64,000 bases of DNA from Monoglobus pectinilyticus (GCF_002874775.1 NZ_CP020991.1:1307225-1371224); one strand, 5' to 3'. Numbered from the stretch's first letter, positions 44,849 through 53,801 are shown. Numbers and translations: made by a program. Notes: a model not told the origin generated them from the letters alone.

Positions 44849-45357
44849 TGGATAAGCTTTATGCGTTTGAGGTAAAAAGAGCCAGCGAGGAGGATATTCC
44901 TGCAATCATCAAGATAACAAAGGACGCGTTTTTGAAATATTGTGAAATGGCCGGTCTGAGTTACGATATAGAGGCTCTTAACGAAACATACGATGATGTT
45001 AAGCATGATATAGAGACCAAAGAGGTCTATGTAGTTTTTATAGACAACGAGCCTATAGGTGCGGTTCGTATCGAGCTCCAGGACAATAACGAGGCGTATC
45101 TGAGCAGATTCGCGGTTAAGTCCAGCGAGAGGAATAACGGTATAGGAAAGACGCTGATGAATGTTGTTGACAGCGTTATGCGTGAGAACGGAGTAAAATA
45201 TCTGCGTCTGCATACAGGTTCCCACGTGACCCCTCTGATAAGGTTTTACTACGGCAGAGGTTTTTACATAGCTTCAGTAGAGAACAGCCGCGGATATCCC
45301 AGAGCTGAACTTATAAAGGATTATACAAAGAATCCTCAGGAGCGTTTTTGTAAATAA
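44848..45357 (+). CDS. GNAT family N-acetyltransferase
   Basis: At 169 residues it is a single-domain GNAT. The N-terminal VKRASEEDIPAIIKITKDAF, the acetyl-CoA pyrophosphate loop SRFAVKSSERNNGIGKTLMN and the C-terminal IRFYYGRGFYIAS are all visible. The substrate is not predictable; its place right after argF (start overlaps the argF stop by one base) makes a role around arginine metabolism conceivable, but the real ArgA/ArgJ activity is not implied by the sequence. Confidence 0.85.
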   Translation: MDKLYAFEVKRASEEDIPAIIKITKDAFLKYCEMAGLSYDIEALNETYDDVKHDIETKEVYVVFIDNEPIGAVRIELQDNNEAYLSRFAVKSSERNNGIGKTLMNVVDSVMRENGVKYLRLHTGSHVTPLIRFYYGRGFYIASVENSRGYPRAELIKDYTKNPQERFCK

Positions 45358-45373
45358 CCGGAGGTAGATTCCT

Positions 45374-46723
45374 ATGAGAATAAGCGAGTTATATAAAAAT
45401 AGATTTGAAGGAGATTCAGTCAGCGTAAGCGGCTGGATAAGAACACTTAGATGTTCTAAGAGTTTTGGGTTTATAGAATTAAATGACGGGTCTTCGTTTA
45501 AAAACCTTCAAATCGTTATTGAAGAAGATAAGCTGGAGAACTATTCAGAGGTTTCAAAACTGAGCGTCGGTTCTTCTGTCTCGGTTAAAGGAAATCTGGA
45601 ATTCACGCCGGAAGCCAAACAGCCATTTGAGCTGAAAGCGTCTGAAGTAGAAATACAAGGCGTCAGCGCGCCGGATTATCCTTTGCAGAAGAAAAGGCAT
45701 TCGTTTGAGTTTTTGAGAACTATTCCTCATCTGAGACCAAGGACGAATTCGCTGTCAGCCGTTTTCAGAGTTCGTTCTATGCTGGCTCAGGCTATTCACA
45801 GATATTTTTCGGAACATGGGTTTATATATGTCAATACTCCTATCATAACCGGAAGCGACTGCGAAGGAGCCGGGGAGATGTTCAGACTGACAGCGGGAGA
45901 CCCAAACAGTGCTGAAAAGCGAGAATTTTTCGGAAAGCCGGCGTCTCTTACAGTGAGCGGACAGCTTGAGGGCGAGGACTTTGCCATGGCTTTTGGGAAT
46001 ATATATACTTTCGGACCGACGTTCAGAGCTGAAAACAGCAACACAGCCCGTCATGCGGCGGAGTTTTGGATGGTTGAGCCCGAAATGGCGTTTGCCGGAC
46101 TGAAAGAGGATATGGATTTGGCGGAGGACCTCTTAAAGTATCTGATAAAGTTTGTTCTGTCTGAGGCATGCGATGAGCTTAACTTCTTCAATAGTTTTGT
46201 GGACAAGTGTCTGCTGGAGCGGCTGAATAATGTTGCGGATAACAGTTTTGTAAGAATAACCTATACTGAGGCGGTGGAAAAACTAAAAGCCGCAAAAAAA
46301 GAGTTTAACTTCCCGGTTGAATGGGGGATTGACTTACAAACAGAGCATGAGAGGTATTTGACAGAAGAGGTTTATAAGCGCCCGGTGTTTGTAACCGATT
46401 ATCCTAAGGATATCAAAGCGTTTTATATGAGACTGAATGATGACGGAAAGACTGTTGCGGCTGTGGACTGTTTAGTTCCCGGAGTAGGCGAAATAATAGG
46501 CGGCAGTCAGCGTGAAGAGCGGCTGAGCGTTCTTGAGGAGCGTATGGAGGAACTGGGACTATCTCAGGAGGACTATAAGCGTTATCTGGATCTGAGACGT
46601 TATGGAACATGCAAACATGCCGGATTTGGTCTTGGATTTGAACGTTTGGTTATGTATGTGACAGGTATGCAGAATATTAGGGATGTTATACCATATCCCA
46701 GAATAGTGAATAATTTGGTTTAA
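45374..46723 (+). CDS. asnS: Asparagine--tRNA ligase
   Basis: At 449 residues this class IIb synthetase charges tRNA-Asn. The N-terminal OB fold (about 10-110) has [22 protein letters not shown]. The catalytic core has motif 1 around [17 protein letters not shown], motif 2 in [25 protein letters not shown] and motif 3 in [15 protein letters not shown]. The [13 protein letters not shown] and EFWMxEPE residues favour AsnRS over AspRS. GGAGG is just upstream. No T-box leader is seen. Confidence 0.95.
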   Translation: MRISELYKNRFEGDSVSVSGWIRTLRCSKSFGFIELNDGSSFKNLQIVIEEDKLENYSEVSKLSVGSSVSVKGNLEFTPEAKQPFELKASEVEIQGVSAPDYPLQKKRHSFEFLRTIPHLRPRTNSLSAVFRVRSMLAQAIHRYFSEHGFIYVNTPIITGSDCEGAGEMFRLTAGDPNSAEKREFFGKPASLTVSGQLEGEDFAMAFGNIYTFGPTFRAENSNTARHAAEFWMVEPEMAFAGLKEDMDLAEDLLKYLIKFVLSEACDELNFFNSFVDKCLLERLNNVADNSFVRITYTEAVEKLKAAKKEFNFPVEWGIDLQTEHERYLTEEVYKRPVFVTDYPKDIKAFYMRLNDDGKTVAAVDCLVPGVGEIIGGSQREERLSVLEERMEELGLSQEDYKRYLDLRRYGTCKHAGFGLGFERLVMYVTGMQNIRDVIPYPRIVNNLV

Positions 46724-46734
46724 GGAGCATTTTT

Positions 46735-47502
46735 ATGTTTGATTTGGTTTGGAAGCTGCTGCTTTTGGTGGCTCTTGTATTTATAATAGTAAAGCGTGCC
46801 GGTATTGTTGCGCTGTTTGCCAAATATAAATATAGCAAGGGTGACTATAACGGAGCGCTTAAGATTTTCAGAATTGCCGACAAGGTAGGAAATTTAGGTA
46901 TAGGGGATAAGATTCTGTTTGGTTACAATTGTCTCAGATGCGGGGAATTGGCAGCGGCTAAGAATGTATTCAGCATGGCTTATATGCTGTCTAAGCCTGC
47001 GTCTGCCGATAGGTTCAGGATAATGTCTCTTCAGGCGCTGGTTGCCTGGAAAGAAGGGGATATTGAACTGGCGGTAGGAAAGCTGGAGGACGTATATAAC
47101 CAGGGCTTTAAGAACACTAATATTTATCAAAATTTAGGAATAATGTATAATCTCAGCGGTGATTATGAAAAAGCCTTGGCTTTTAACAAAGAAGCGTATG
47201 ACTATAACAGCGATGACAATATAATTGTTGATAATCTAGCCGATACTTACAGTTTAATGGGTGAGTATAAAGAGGCGGAAAAGATATATGAAGATTTAAT
47301 AAACAGGGAACCCGAGCCGAGATTCCCGGAAGCATATTACGGATATGGAGAGGTTTTAATAAATCTTGGGAAAACACATGAGGGAATAGACATGATTGAG
47401 AAGTCTCTGACAAAGCCGTTTTCTTTTCTTAGTTTAAAAACCAAAGAGGATATAGAAAATATGCTTAGCTCATATAAACAGCAGGCAGGAGAAGCAGTAT
47501 AG
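46735..47502 (+). CDS. Membrane-anchored TPR-repeat protein
   Basis: At 255 residues, an N-terminal membrane segment (about 3-27) is followed by tetratricopeptide-like repeats: KGDYNGALKIFRIADKVG, LAAAKNVFSMAYMLS-type, NIYQNLGIMYNLSGDYEKAL, VDNLADTYSLMGEYKEAEKIYEDL and a last GYGEVLINLGKTHEGIDMIE. TPR proteins act as protein-binding scaffolds; the partner is unknown. It starts 11 bases after asnS and is followed by a terminator. Confidence 0.8.
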   Translation: MFDLVWKLLLLVALVFIIVKRAGIVALFAKYKYSKGDYNGALKIFRIADKVGNLGIGDKILFGYNCLRCGELAAAKNVFSMAYMLSKPASADRFRIMSLQALVAWKEGDIELAVGKLEDVYNQGFKNTNIYQNLGIMYNLSGDYEKALAFNKEAYDYNSDDNIIVDNLADTYSLMGEYKEAEKIYEDLINREPEPRFPEAYYGYGEVLINLGKTHEGIDMIEKSLTKPFSFLSLKTKEDIENMLSSYKQQAGEAV

Positions 47503-47637
47503 TACATAAAAGCAGCAAACATTTTACTAAGAAATTGTTTAAAAGCATGTTATCTTTTATTAGTCGTTATTAGATTAAATAATATATTATTTTTATAGTT
47601 AGGTTTTATATAGTTTTATAAAATTTTAAGACAAATG

Positions 47638-47681
47638 ATATGCACCTCGAAAGTTAAACACTTTTGGAGGTGCATATTTTT
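47638..47681 (+). terminator. Intrinsic terminator after the TPR gene
   Basis: An 11-bp stem (ATATGCACCTC / GAGGTGCATAT) with an inner AAAG/CTTT continuation, followed by a T run. It ends the jag-argD-argF-asnS-TPR transcript. Confidence 0.85.
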
Positions 47682-47959
47682 ATGAGAAAACTAAATATAT
47701 AATATTTGTTAATAATGGATATGAGGATAAAAGGTTTTAATTACGAAGAACCAATAATATAATGCCGGAGAAAGGGAGTTTTAGTTGGAATTTGCAAAAT
47801 TGGCTTAAAAAGCGGTAATGAATATTTATAGAAGAAAAAACGAAAAATTTTATAGTAGAACTAAGATAAGATCTTGTAATGCGGTTTCACAAGAAAAGTC
47901 AAACTAAGATATGATAAAGGCCTGATATTACTTAAAGTGTGTCAAGAAAAATAGACTGC
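47682..47959. other. Degraded AT-rich sequence, probably part of the IS remnant
   Basis: There are short broken frames with frequent stops. Its position directly upstream of recognisable transposase fragments suggests it is the more decayed 5' part of the same element, but no motif is readable. Confidence 0.35.
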
Positions 47960-48153
47960 ATGAGCCAGGGGACAATAGAAAACTTTTTAGCGGATTAAAG
48001 GACTTAACCGCTTAAAAGATTTACTATGGAGAATATATTTTTAATGCGGAAAATTTAATTAAAGAGATATAGCTTTATATTGATGATTTCAGATACACTG
48101 AATACCGGTGAAGTTAAAAAATGAGTTCGGTACTTAACCGAACTCATTCTTAA
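47960..48153 (+). pseudogene. IS3-family transposase C-terminal remnant
   Basis: Two frames carry parts of an IS3/IS150-type OrfB C-terminus: MSQGTIENFLAD in one (compare MSRKGN...MENFFG), then KIYYGEYIFNAENLIKEI, LYIDDFRYTEYR and MSSVLNRTHS in another (compare the usual YIDYYNNKRI and MSPVQYRTH). Stops and a frameshift break it, so it is dead. No intact DDE catalytic residue or terminal repeat is visible. Confidence 0.6.
48116..48147 (-). terminator. Terminator of the AraC regulator gene
   Basis: On the minus strand a perfect 11-bp stem (ATGAGTTCGGT / ACCGAACTCAT, 5-base loop) runs into six T, about 80 bases after the AraC stop. It lies within the 3' end of the IS3 remnant. Confidence 0.8.
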
Positions 48154-48229
48154 ATATTTAATTTATTAACGTCTAATCTTTGTGATACGATTTAAAGTTT
48201 AGATAAAATATAATTACTATACAAAGATA

Positions 48230-49474
48230 TTACTTATTATCAAAAATTTTAGCTTGGTGCGCCTTTCTGTAACTGTCGGGCGTACAGCCGGTATACTTTT
48301 TAAACGAGGTGTAAAAATAACTTCCCGAGTTCAGACCTACGGCTCTTCCTATATCCCTGGCGGTCAGATTGGTTTCTATCAGCATTTTGCATACCTGGTC
48401 AAAACGCTTCTGTGCCAAATATTCCGAAATAGAAACGCCCTGGCTCTTTTTGAATATGCTCCTAATATAATTCGAACTTCTGTTAACATTTGCGGCTATC
48501 GCCTCAACCGACAGTTCAGGGTCTTTGTAATTGTCATTTATATAGTTGATTATATTAGTGACTATCATATCTTTCTTTGTATCGGGCTTTTGGGCGGATA
48601 TAATATCCATTATCTCCATACACCGCGACTTTATAAATCTTGTCAGATCATCAATTGACTCAAGCGTGCTTAAGTCCTCTATAACGCTGTTGTGAACAAC
48701 GCTGTTATTCCCGGAACTGTCAATAGTCAAATTATCTACCGCTATCAGCAGCCTCGCAGTATGAAGAACTATGGTATCATACGACATCTTATCCACTGTT
48801 CCTATAAACGCCGAAATTGCACGGTCTAAAACTTCTTCGTTACGCGCGTGTATACATTCAAAAATCTCCCGCTCAAGCAGACTCGGGTATTCGCAGCTCA
48901 GCCTGGACATTGATAAAGTCTTGTCATAATCAATAATTGAATAGGGCTTAAACGATAATCTATAAAGCATAGCATACTTGGCTTTATTATATAATATTTG
49001 GCAATCGCTCACCGGACAATCCTTTTGAGTGCACAAAGAAAGGGTTGTGTTGACACCGAACAACTCAACGATATGCCTCTTTAAATCAGCTGACTGGTCT
49101 GATATAAATTTTGTGTCAGAACCGTGATTGAGCAAAAAGGCAACTGTTACGCCGTCTGTCTCAACGCCATAGCATTCAGAACTCTCGCCATACAATTCCT
49201 CGCCAATATTTCTAATAGCGAAAATTATGCTTGGTAAGTCTGAAATTGTCAGGTCTTCGGTCTTATTTATTCTTACGAGTATCACAGAAAAATTATTTTC
49301 TCCAAACTTAATGCCCAGTTCCGCGGCGGTCTTTGGATTAAAATCGCTGTTGCCCATTAATAGTTTCCGGATAAATTTTTCTCTCTCGTTAGTCTCGTTT
49401 TTATGCTCGAGAGTTTGGAGCTGTGCGTGCTCATTCATTGCCGGCTGTACGCCATTTATGTTAAATGCGTCCAT
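48230..49474 (-). CDS. AraC-family transcriptional regulator (YesN-like, without membrane sensor)
   Basis: At 414 residues, the C-terminal 100 carry two helix-turn-helix motifs: LSVEAIAANVNRSSNYIRSIFKK and LTARDIGRAVGLNSGSYFYTSFKKYTGCTPDSYR. The N-terminal ~300 residues resemble the soluble middle region of YesN-type regulators (KFIRKLLMGN, FSVILVRINK, a degenerate cyclase-like fold) but lack the usual transmembrane Cache sensor. GGGAGG precedes the ATG, so the start is genuine, not a truncation. It probably controls the neighbouring glycoside hydrolase gene in response to a sugar. Confidence 0.88.
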   Translation of the reverse strand: MDAFNINGVQPAMNEHAQLQTLEHKNETNEREKFIRKLLMGNSDFNPKTAAELGIKFGENNFSVILVRINKTEDLTISDLPSIIFAIRNIGEELYGESSECYGVETDGVTVAFLLNHGSDTKFISDQSADLKRHIVELFGVNTTLSLCTQKDCPVSDCQILYNKAKYAMLYRLSFKPYSIIDYDKTLSMSRLSCEYPSLLEREIFECIHARNEEVLDRAISAFIGTVDKMSYDTIVLHTARLLIAVDNLTIDSSGNNSVVHNSVIEDLSTLESIDDLTRFIKSRCMEIMDIISAQKPDTKKDMIVTNIINYINDNYKDPELSVEAIAANVNRSSNYIRSIFKKSQGVSISEYLAQKRFDQVCKMLIETNLTARDIGRAVGLNSGSYFYTSFKKYTGCTPDSYRKAHQAKIFDNK

Positions 49475-49706
49475 ATTTTGCGCCTCCCGAATAATAATTG
49501 GGTATATATACCAAATGTTTGAAAAATAATTATATTGGCTGAAAAGTGAATTTTAAAACATTATTATTAAAATTCAATGTTTGATTATTATATATTAAAA
49601 CCCATGTTTATGTAGTAATAATAACACACACCTAAATTTTTGTAAACCTTATTTTTCTACAAAACTGATGAGTTTACAAAATGTTTACTTATAAGCAATA
49701 TTATGC

Positions 49707-51968
49707 TCAAAACTCTTGAATCAGCTCTATATCTCTGGGTATTTTCCAAAGTGTAAATTTTAAGTCCTGTGAATCCCCATAGGTCAAATTTAAACCGCTG
49801 CTATTTTCAGAGTCTCCGAACAGTGAGCGATGTCTGCCGAAGGCGTTAAAGGCCGACGGGTAACAGTGTATCTCTATCAGATGACGTTCCTCCGCCGCAA
49901 TTGACGGCAAAGGCAGTGTCTCGCTGCCCTCATAAACAAACCCCAGAGACTCATTGTCAAAAAACACTTCAATTACCGCGGAGCAGCTGCAGTCCAGTTT
50001 AATCTGAGGTTTGTTAATATTCTCCTCAATATATATAACCTTTTTTGCTGAAACATAATCACGGCAGAAAGGATAGCCGCAGCGAATCATATTGTTCTCG
50101 CTGTCCATGCCTGTGTTTTTGACCGTAAAGTCATACCTTGTCTGCACCTGTCTGTCGTCAAATCCTCGGTATCCTTGATTGGCCGTCACCTTAAAGTCGC
50201 CCACCAAACAGAAAACCGGTCTGTCGCCGCCGCTTGCCATCACAGTATTTTTTCCGCCTAAAACATTACTCGTTATATTATAATAATTCCCAAGGCAGTC
50301 GTTCATTATCGGGCGGACTAAAATATTGTTTATGCTGACCTCATTATTGTTGTCAGTTACCAGCAAAGTTAAATCGGAATCAAATTCATCATCAACATTA
50401 AACTCGCATATAAATGAACCGTCTTTATATGATGATTCGAGCAGAAAACGGTTTTCTTTCGGAAGCGTTATGGTCCAGCTGTCCTGAACAGTGCTGATTG
50501 GCACTACTTCTTTGGTCAGCTGTCTGATTTGGTCAAGAGGAATGATTTCTGTATCAGATTTAGGTATGTCGTTTAAGATGCGAACTCCGTTGGCTTTTGC
50601 CCTTTCTATCGCGACCATACCCTTTTTTGAAAACGACGCCCCAGGAACCGTCAGCAAAGTCCCATATTCAGCTTCTCCGAGTTTCATACCGCCGCCTGAA
50701 AAATCTGCATTTTCCTCAAATATAATTTCATCTGTCAGGTCAAAGCGCCTGTTCATTTCATAAAGCCGTCCGCATATGTCCGCAACGTTTTGACTGTAAT
50801 CATATGATATTGTTTTGTCCGATGTTGGAACAAAGTGTTCCCAAATAGCTCTCGTAGGGCAGACGACTAAAATCTTATGCGGTCTTTTTGTCTCATCTTC
50901 GGCTTTCTCTCTCAATCGCTCCAATATTTGCGGAACAACCTTTTTCCAGGTTATATGAGTAGGAAATGAAATTTGATTCCGGCTCAGGCTTTTATAATTC
51001 AGGTGCAGAAAGCTGGTATGAAATACAAACATATTTATACCGCATTCTATAAGCCTGGTCATATACTCTTCAAATTCACCGGGGCGTATTCCCCAGCCTA
51101 AACCTCCTAAAACAGAGGCGCCCGCCGTACCGCTGCCAAACTGTTTCGCAAGGCTTGAAACCGAGACAGGCAGAAAATGACTCACAGCTGTCTTGCCCGA
51201 AAAACTGACAGAAGGCAAATTAAACCGGCGCAGATATTGCAGTGCTGATCCGGTCTGTAAGACTTGGGAATACGGGTTTGCATTCGTTTTTATCTGCGGA
51301 AAATATCCCTTTTCATTCTCTTTGCACCACTCTGATATTAATGCGGTTTCTCCCATGCGGTCTGTTATTTTTTGCCAATACCACGCTTTAAACTCTGACG
51401 CATCTTCATTGTCTTCAAAAAGAGATTTAAGATTTGAAAATATATCGCCGTTAAATTCTTCAGTATACTCGGTTTCCAGCTCATCATACCACGGAACTGC
51501 CGGATATTCACTGTCCTGACCGGAAAAATCAGGAACTTCACTTGTGAATCCTGCCAAATATCCATAAGCTTCTTTTGAAAGCCCTGATTTATAACGTTCC
51601 AATACGCTGTCAATTAAGACAGCGGAATTCGTGTAATCAAAAGGACTTCTTTCAGGCGAGCAGCACTGCTTAACAGTGCCGCCGTCATATTCCAGCCATG
51701 AGGACAGCATCCCGACTTCCGGAGGCTCAGTCGGTTTCGCTTCCAGCCATATTTCCAAACCTTCAGATTTAGCATACAAGATTATTTCACTAACTTTTTT
51801 AATAAACTCATCGCTCATATATTCAATATCGTCTGAGTAATCTTCGAGAGCAAAAACAAAACCATCAAGCCCATATCCTTTAAAATCTGATATTCTGGAC
51901 TTTATAAGTTCCATATCGGTTACACTGTCAGCAGACAGCGACGCCAGAAATTTAACCGGACGCTCCAT
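49707..51968 (-). CDS. GH106-like glycoside hydrolase (possible alpha-L-rhamnosidase)
   Basis: At 753 residues there is no signal peptide, so it is probably cytoplasmic. The N-terminal half resembles the TIM-barrel of GH106-type enzymes: ISDFKGYGLDGFVFALEDYS, GFTSEVPDFSGQ with PAVPWYDEL, KAWYWQKI, ISEWCKENEKG, ASVLGGLGWGIRPGEFEEYM and CGINMFVFHTSFL. A Rossmann-like part follows (ILVVCPTRAIWEHF). The C-terminal ~250 residues look like beta-sandwich, carbohydrate-binding modules. The assignment is by pattern and not certain; other rhamnosidase-like or unclassified hydrolases are possible. Neighbouring AraC and sugar isomerase genes support a sugar role. AAAGGAG lies nine bases before the ATG. 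Confidence 0.5.
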   Translation of the reverse strand: MERPVKFLASLSADSVTDMELIKSRISDFKGYGLDGFVFALEDYSDDIEYMSDEFIKKVSEIILYAKSEGLEIWLEAKPTEPPEVGMLSSWLEYDGGTVKQCCSPERSPFDYTNSAVLIDSVLERYKSGLSKEAYGYLAGFTSEVPDFSGQDSEYPAVPWYDELETEYTEEFNGDIFSNLKSLFEDNEDASEFKAWYWQKITDRMGETALISEWCKENEKGYFPQIKTNANPYSQVLQTGSALQYLRRFNLPSVSFSGKTAVSHFLPVSVSSLAKQFGSGTAGASVLGGLGWGIRPGEFEEYMTRLIECGINMFVFHTSFLHLNYKSLSRNQISFPTHITWKKVVPQILERLREKAEDETKRPHKILVVCPTRAIWEHFVPTSDKTISYDYSQNVADICGRLYEMNRRFDLTDEIIFEENADFSGGGMKLGEAEYGTLLTVPGASFSKKGMVAIERAKANGVRILNDIPKSDTEIIPLDQIRQLTKEVVPISTVQDSWTITLPKENRFLLESSYKDGSFICEFNVDDEFDSDLTLLVTDNNNEVSINNILVRPIMNDCLGNYYNITSNVLGGKNTVMASGGDRPVFCLVGDFKVTANQGYRGFDDRQVQTRYDFTVKNTGMDSENNMIRCGYPFCRDYVSAKKVIYIEENINKPQIKLDCSCSAVIEVFFDNESLGFVYEGSETLPLPSIAAEERHLIEIHCYPSAFNAFGRHRSLFGDSENSSGLNLTYGDSQDLKFTLWKIPRDIELIQEF

Positions 51969-51992
51969 GATTCATTTCTCCTTTGATTTTGG

Positions 51993-52021
51993 TTGACAAA
52001 TTAATTATTTATCATTATACT
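51993..52021 (+). promoter_or_regulatory. Promoter of the RpiB/LacAB isomerase gene
   Basis: TTGACA (51993-51998), a 17-base spacer and TATACT (52016-52021). On the other strand a TATAAT (52014-52019) overlaps it and may serve the divergent hydrolase gene, with a weak -35. Confidence 0.8.
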
Positions 52022-52068
52022 ATAAAAGAATAAAAAAAGAAAGAATTATTTAAAGGAGTATGAAAAAA

Positions 52069-52710
52069 ATGAAGATTGCTTTGATTAATGAGAATTCTCA
52101 GGCTGCAAAGAATGAGATAATTTACAATTCACTAAAAAATACAGTTGAACCAATGGGACACGAAGTGTTAAATTTCGGTATGTATTCGGCAGACGATGAA
52201 ACTCAGCTTACATATGTTATGAACGGGCTTTTGGCTGCTATACTGCTCAACTCAAAGGCTGTAGATTTTGTCGTTACAGGCTGCGGCACAGGCGAGGGCG
52301 CTATGCTGGCTCTCAACTCATTCCCGGGCGTTTTGTGCGGACACGTTACAAGCCCGCTTGACGCATATCTTTTTGGACAGGTTAATGACGGAAACGCTAT
52401 AGCTATGCCGTTTGCCCAGGGCTTTGGATGGGGTGCTGAGCTTAACCTTGACTATACTTTTGAAAAGCTTTTCTCAACAGAGATGGGCGGCGGATATCCT
52501 AAAGAGAGGGTTGTGCCTGAGCAGAGAAACAAAAAGATTCTTGACGAGGTTAAAAAGATAACCCATCACGATATTATGTATGTTCTTGAGAACATTGACC
52601 AGGACTTTCTGAAAACAACCGTAAGCGGTGAGAAGTTCAAAGAATTGTTCTTTGCAAACTGTCAGGTTCCTGAAATAGCTGATTATATTAAAAAAGTTAT
52701 CAGCGAATAA
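52069..52710 (+). CDS. RpiB/LacA/LacB family sugar-phosphate isomerase
   Basis: The product is 213 residues from ATG 52069; an ATG nine bases earlier is only one base from GGAG and is less likely. The family (PF02502) isomerises ribose-5-phosphate, galactose-6-phosphate or related aldose/ketose phosphates. Visible: MKIALINENSQAA, the VDFVVTGCGTGEGAMLALN active-site loop with cysteine, GNAIAMPFAQGFGWGAEL and a C-terminal helical extension longer than in classical RpiB. Divergent from the hydrolase. The substrate may be a rhamnose- or uronate-derived sugar, by context only. Confidence 0.8.
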   Translation: MKIALINENSQAAKNEIIYNSLKNTVEPMGHEVLNFGMYSADDETQLTYVMNGLLAAILLNSKAVDFVVTGCGTGEGAMLALNSFPGVLCGHVTSPLDAYLFGQVNDGNAIAMPFAQGFGWGAELNLDYTFEKLFSTEMGGGYPKERVVPEQRNKKILDEVKKITHHDIMYVLENIDQDFLKTTVSGEKFKELFFANCQVPEIADYIKKVISE

Positions 52711-52758
52711 TTGGACAAAAATTCATGGTCAAACAAATAGTATATTGACATGAAATAT

Positions 52759-52836
52759 AAAAGCTCCCGGTCTTTGAACAAACAGGTTTGTGCGTGCAGT
52801 ACAAGCCGGAAAGGTTCATTTACAGGGAGCTTTTTT
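52759..52836 (+). terminator. Large branched terminator after the isomerase gene
   Basis: An outer stem AAAAGCTCCC (52759-52768) pairs with GGGAGCTTTT (52825-52834) and runs into a T tract. Unlike a simple terminator the 56-base loop folds further: GGTTTGT...ACAAGCC (7 bp, one G-U) inside GAAC...GTTC. It may be a terminator with an added RNA domain. Confidence 0.65.
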
Positions 52837-52899
52837 ATTTATTAAGTCTATCAACCGAAGTTCTTTTAATTCAATTTTATATTACAGAAGTTTTGAGTT

Positions 52900-53003
52900 T
52901 CAAATATGTATTCAGCGGATTCAAAATAGATTGTTTAATCTTGACTCATATTATTCATATTATTTTTTAAAATTTTAGATGAATCCGCTGAATACATATT
53001 TGA
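52900..53003. repeat. Perfect 24-bp inverted repeat with 56-bp spacer
   Basis: The left arm 52900-52923 (TCAAATATGTATTCAGCGGA plus TTCA) is the exact reverse complement of the right arm 52980-53003. The 56-bp spacer is AT-rich. It lies between the convergent isomerase and 103-residue protein genes. Neither a target duplication nor a transposase is visible. Confidence 0.9.
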
Positions 53004-53037
53004 TTAATTTCCACACATTTAGCTTTTTTCAGTTATT

Positions 53038-53349
53038 TTATTTTTTATCTACTATATTTATTATTTCATTATATATAACCGCCTCCATATCATCCGGGTC
53101 TTCATTGACTTTTACCTCACAGCAAAATTCACCTAATGTACTATTTCTTATTCTCCAATAATTCTTTAACAAATTATCTTCTTCTTTTTTAAATAGAGAA
53201 ATATAAAAAGTATATTTTTTATAATATACCTTAAATATTGTTGTGTCCGCTTCTATTTTAAATCCCTTTTTCTCATATTCTTTATATTTTGGAAACCACT
53301 CTTTTAAATCATCATTAAATTTATTTTTTGCCCATTCCTCACAAAACAT
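53038..53349 (-). CDS. Unknown 103-residue protein
   Basis: I do not recognise this family. The ATG has GGAGG seven bases upstream. The sequence is rich in Lys, Glu, Tyr and Phe (WFPKYKEYEKKGFKIEAD, YYKKYTFYISLFKKEED, STLGEFCCEVKVNEDPDDME), with no membrane segment and a likely alpha-beta fold. It is divergent from two XRE repressors and next to a perfect inverted repeat, a setting typical of small accessory modules (for instance immunity or antitoxin-like proteins), but nothing in it shows that function. Confidence 0.65.
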   Translation of the reverse strand: MFCEEWAKNKFNDDLKEWFPKYKEYEKKGFKIEADTTIFKVYYKKYTFYISLFKKEEDNLLKNYWRIRNSTLGEFCCEVKVNEDPDDMEAVIYNEIINIVDKK

Positions 53350-53473
53350 TTTTTTCCTCCATAGACTTTTAATAATTTTATAGATAAAAATTATTTAATC
53401 TTCAGATTCATTTAATCTCATAGGCATTTTATTTTTTCATAAATAAAGTTTTTCTATTTACAAAAGATAGCTT

Positions 53474-53517
53474 TTAAGGGAATTTACCTTAAAAGTTAAT
53501 AAGGGAATTTGCCTTAT
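53474..53517 (+). promoter_or_regulatory. Paired operators upstream of the first XRE gene
   Basis: Two 19-bp imperfect palindromes, TTAAGGGAATTTACCTTAA (53474-53492) and ATAAGGGAATTTGCCTTAT (53499-53517), are 25 bp apart centre to centre. The same pair arrangement precedes the second XRE gene, so autoregulation is likely. Confidence 0.75.
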
Positions 53518-53543
53518 GTTAAGCTTTGCGAAGGGTGATTAAA

Positions 53544-53774
53544 TTGAATTATCGTATTAGAGATTTACGTGAAGATAAAGACTTAACTCAAACAGATATA
53601 GCAAATCTTTTGAATATTCATCAGACAACATATTCATCATATGAATTGGGAGATTTGAATATTCCGGTTTCAGTACTTAATAAGTTAGCTGATTTCTATA
53701 AAACAAGTATAGATTATCTAGTCGGACGTACTGATGAAAAAAAACCATATCCTAGAGGTAAATCAAAAAAATAA
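53544..53774 (+). CDS. XRE-family helix-turn-helix regulator, copy 1
   Basis: At 76 residues from TTG 53544, five bases after AAGGGTGA; longer in-frame starts would bury that site. A single Cro/C1-type HTH: YRIRDLREDKDLTQTDIANL, IHQTTYSSYELGDLNIPVSV, LNKLADFYKTSIDYLVGR. The tail is basic (PYPRGKSKK). It is a tandem duplicate of the gene 98 bases downstream, and both have the same type of paired palindromes upstream. It probably represses itself and its neighbour. Confidence 0.88.
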   Translation: MNYRIRDLREDKDLTQTDIANLLNIHQTTYSSYELGDLNIPVSVLNKLADFYKTSIDYLVGRTDEKKPYPRGKSKK

Positions 53775-53801
53775 TTTTCAGTTTTTATTTTCATTATTAT
53801 T

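Noticed and set aside
52924-52979. Invertible promoter inside the 24-bp inverted repeat
   Set aside because: A TTGACT is present but no -10 lies at a workable spacing on either strand, and no invertase gene is near.
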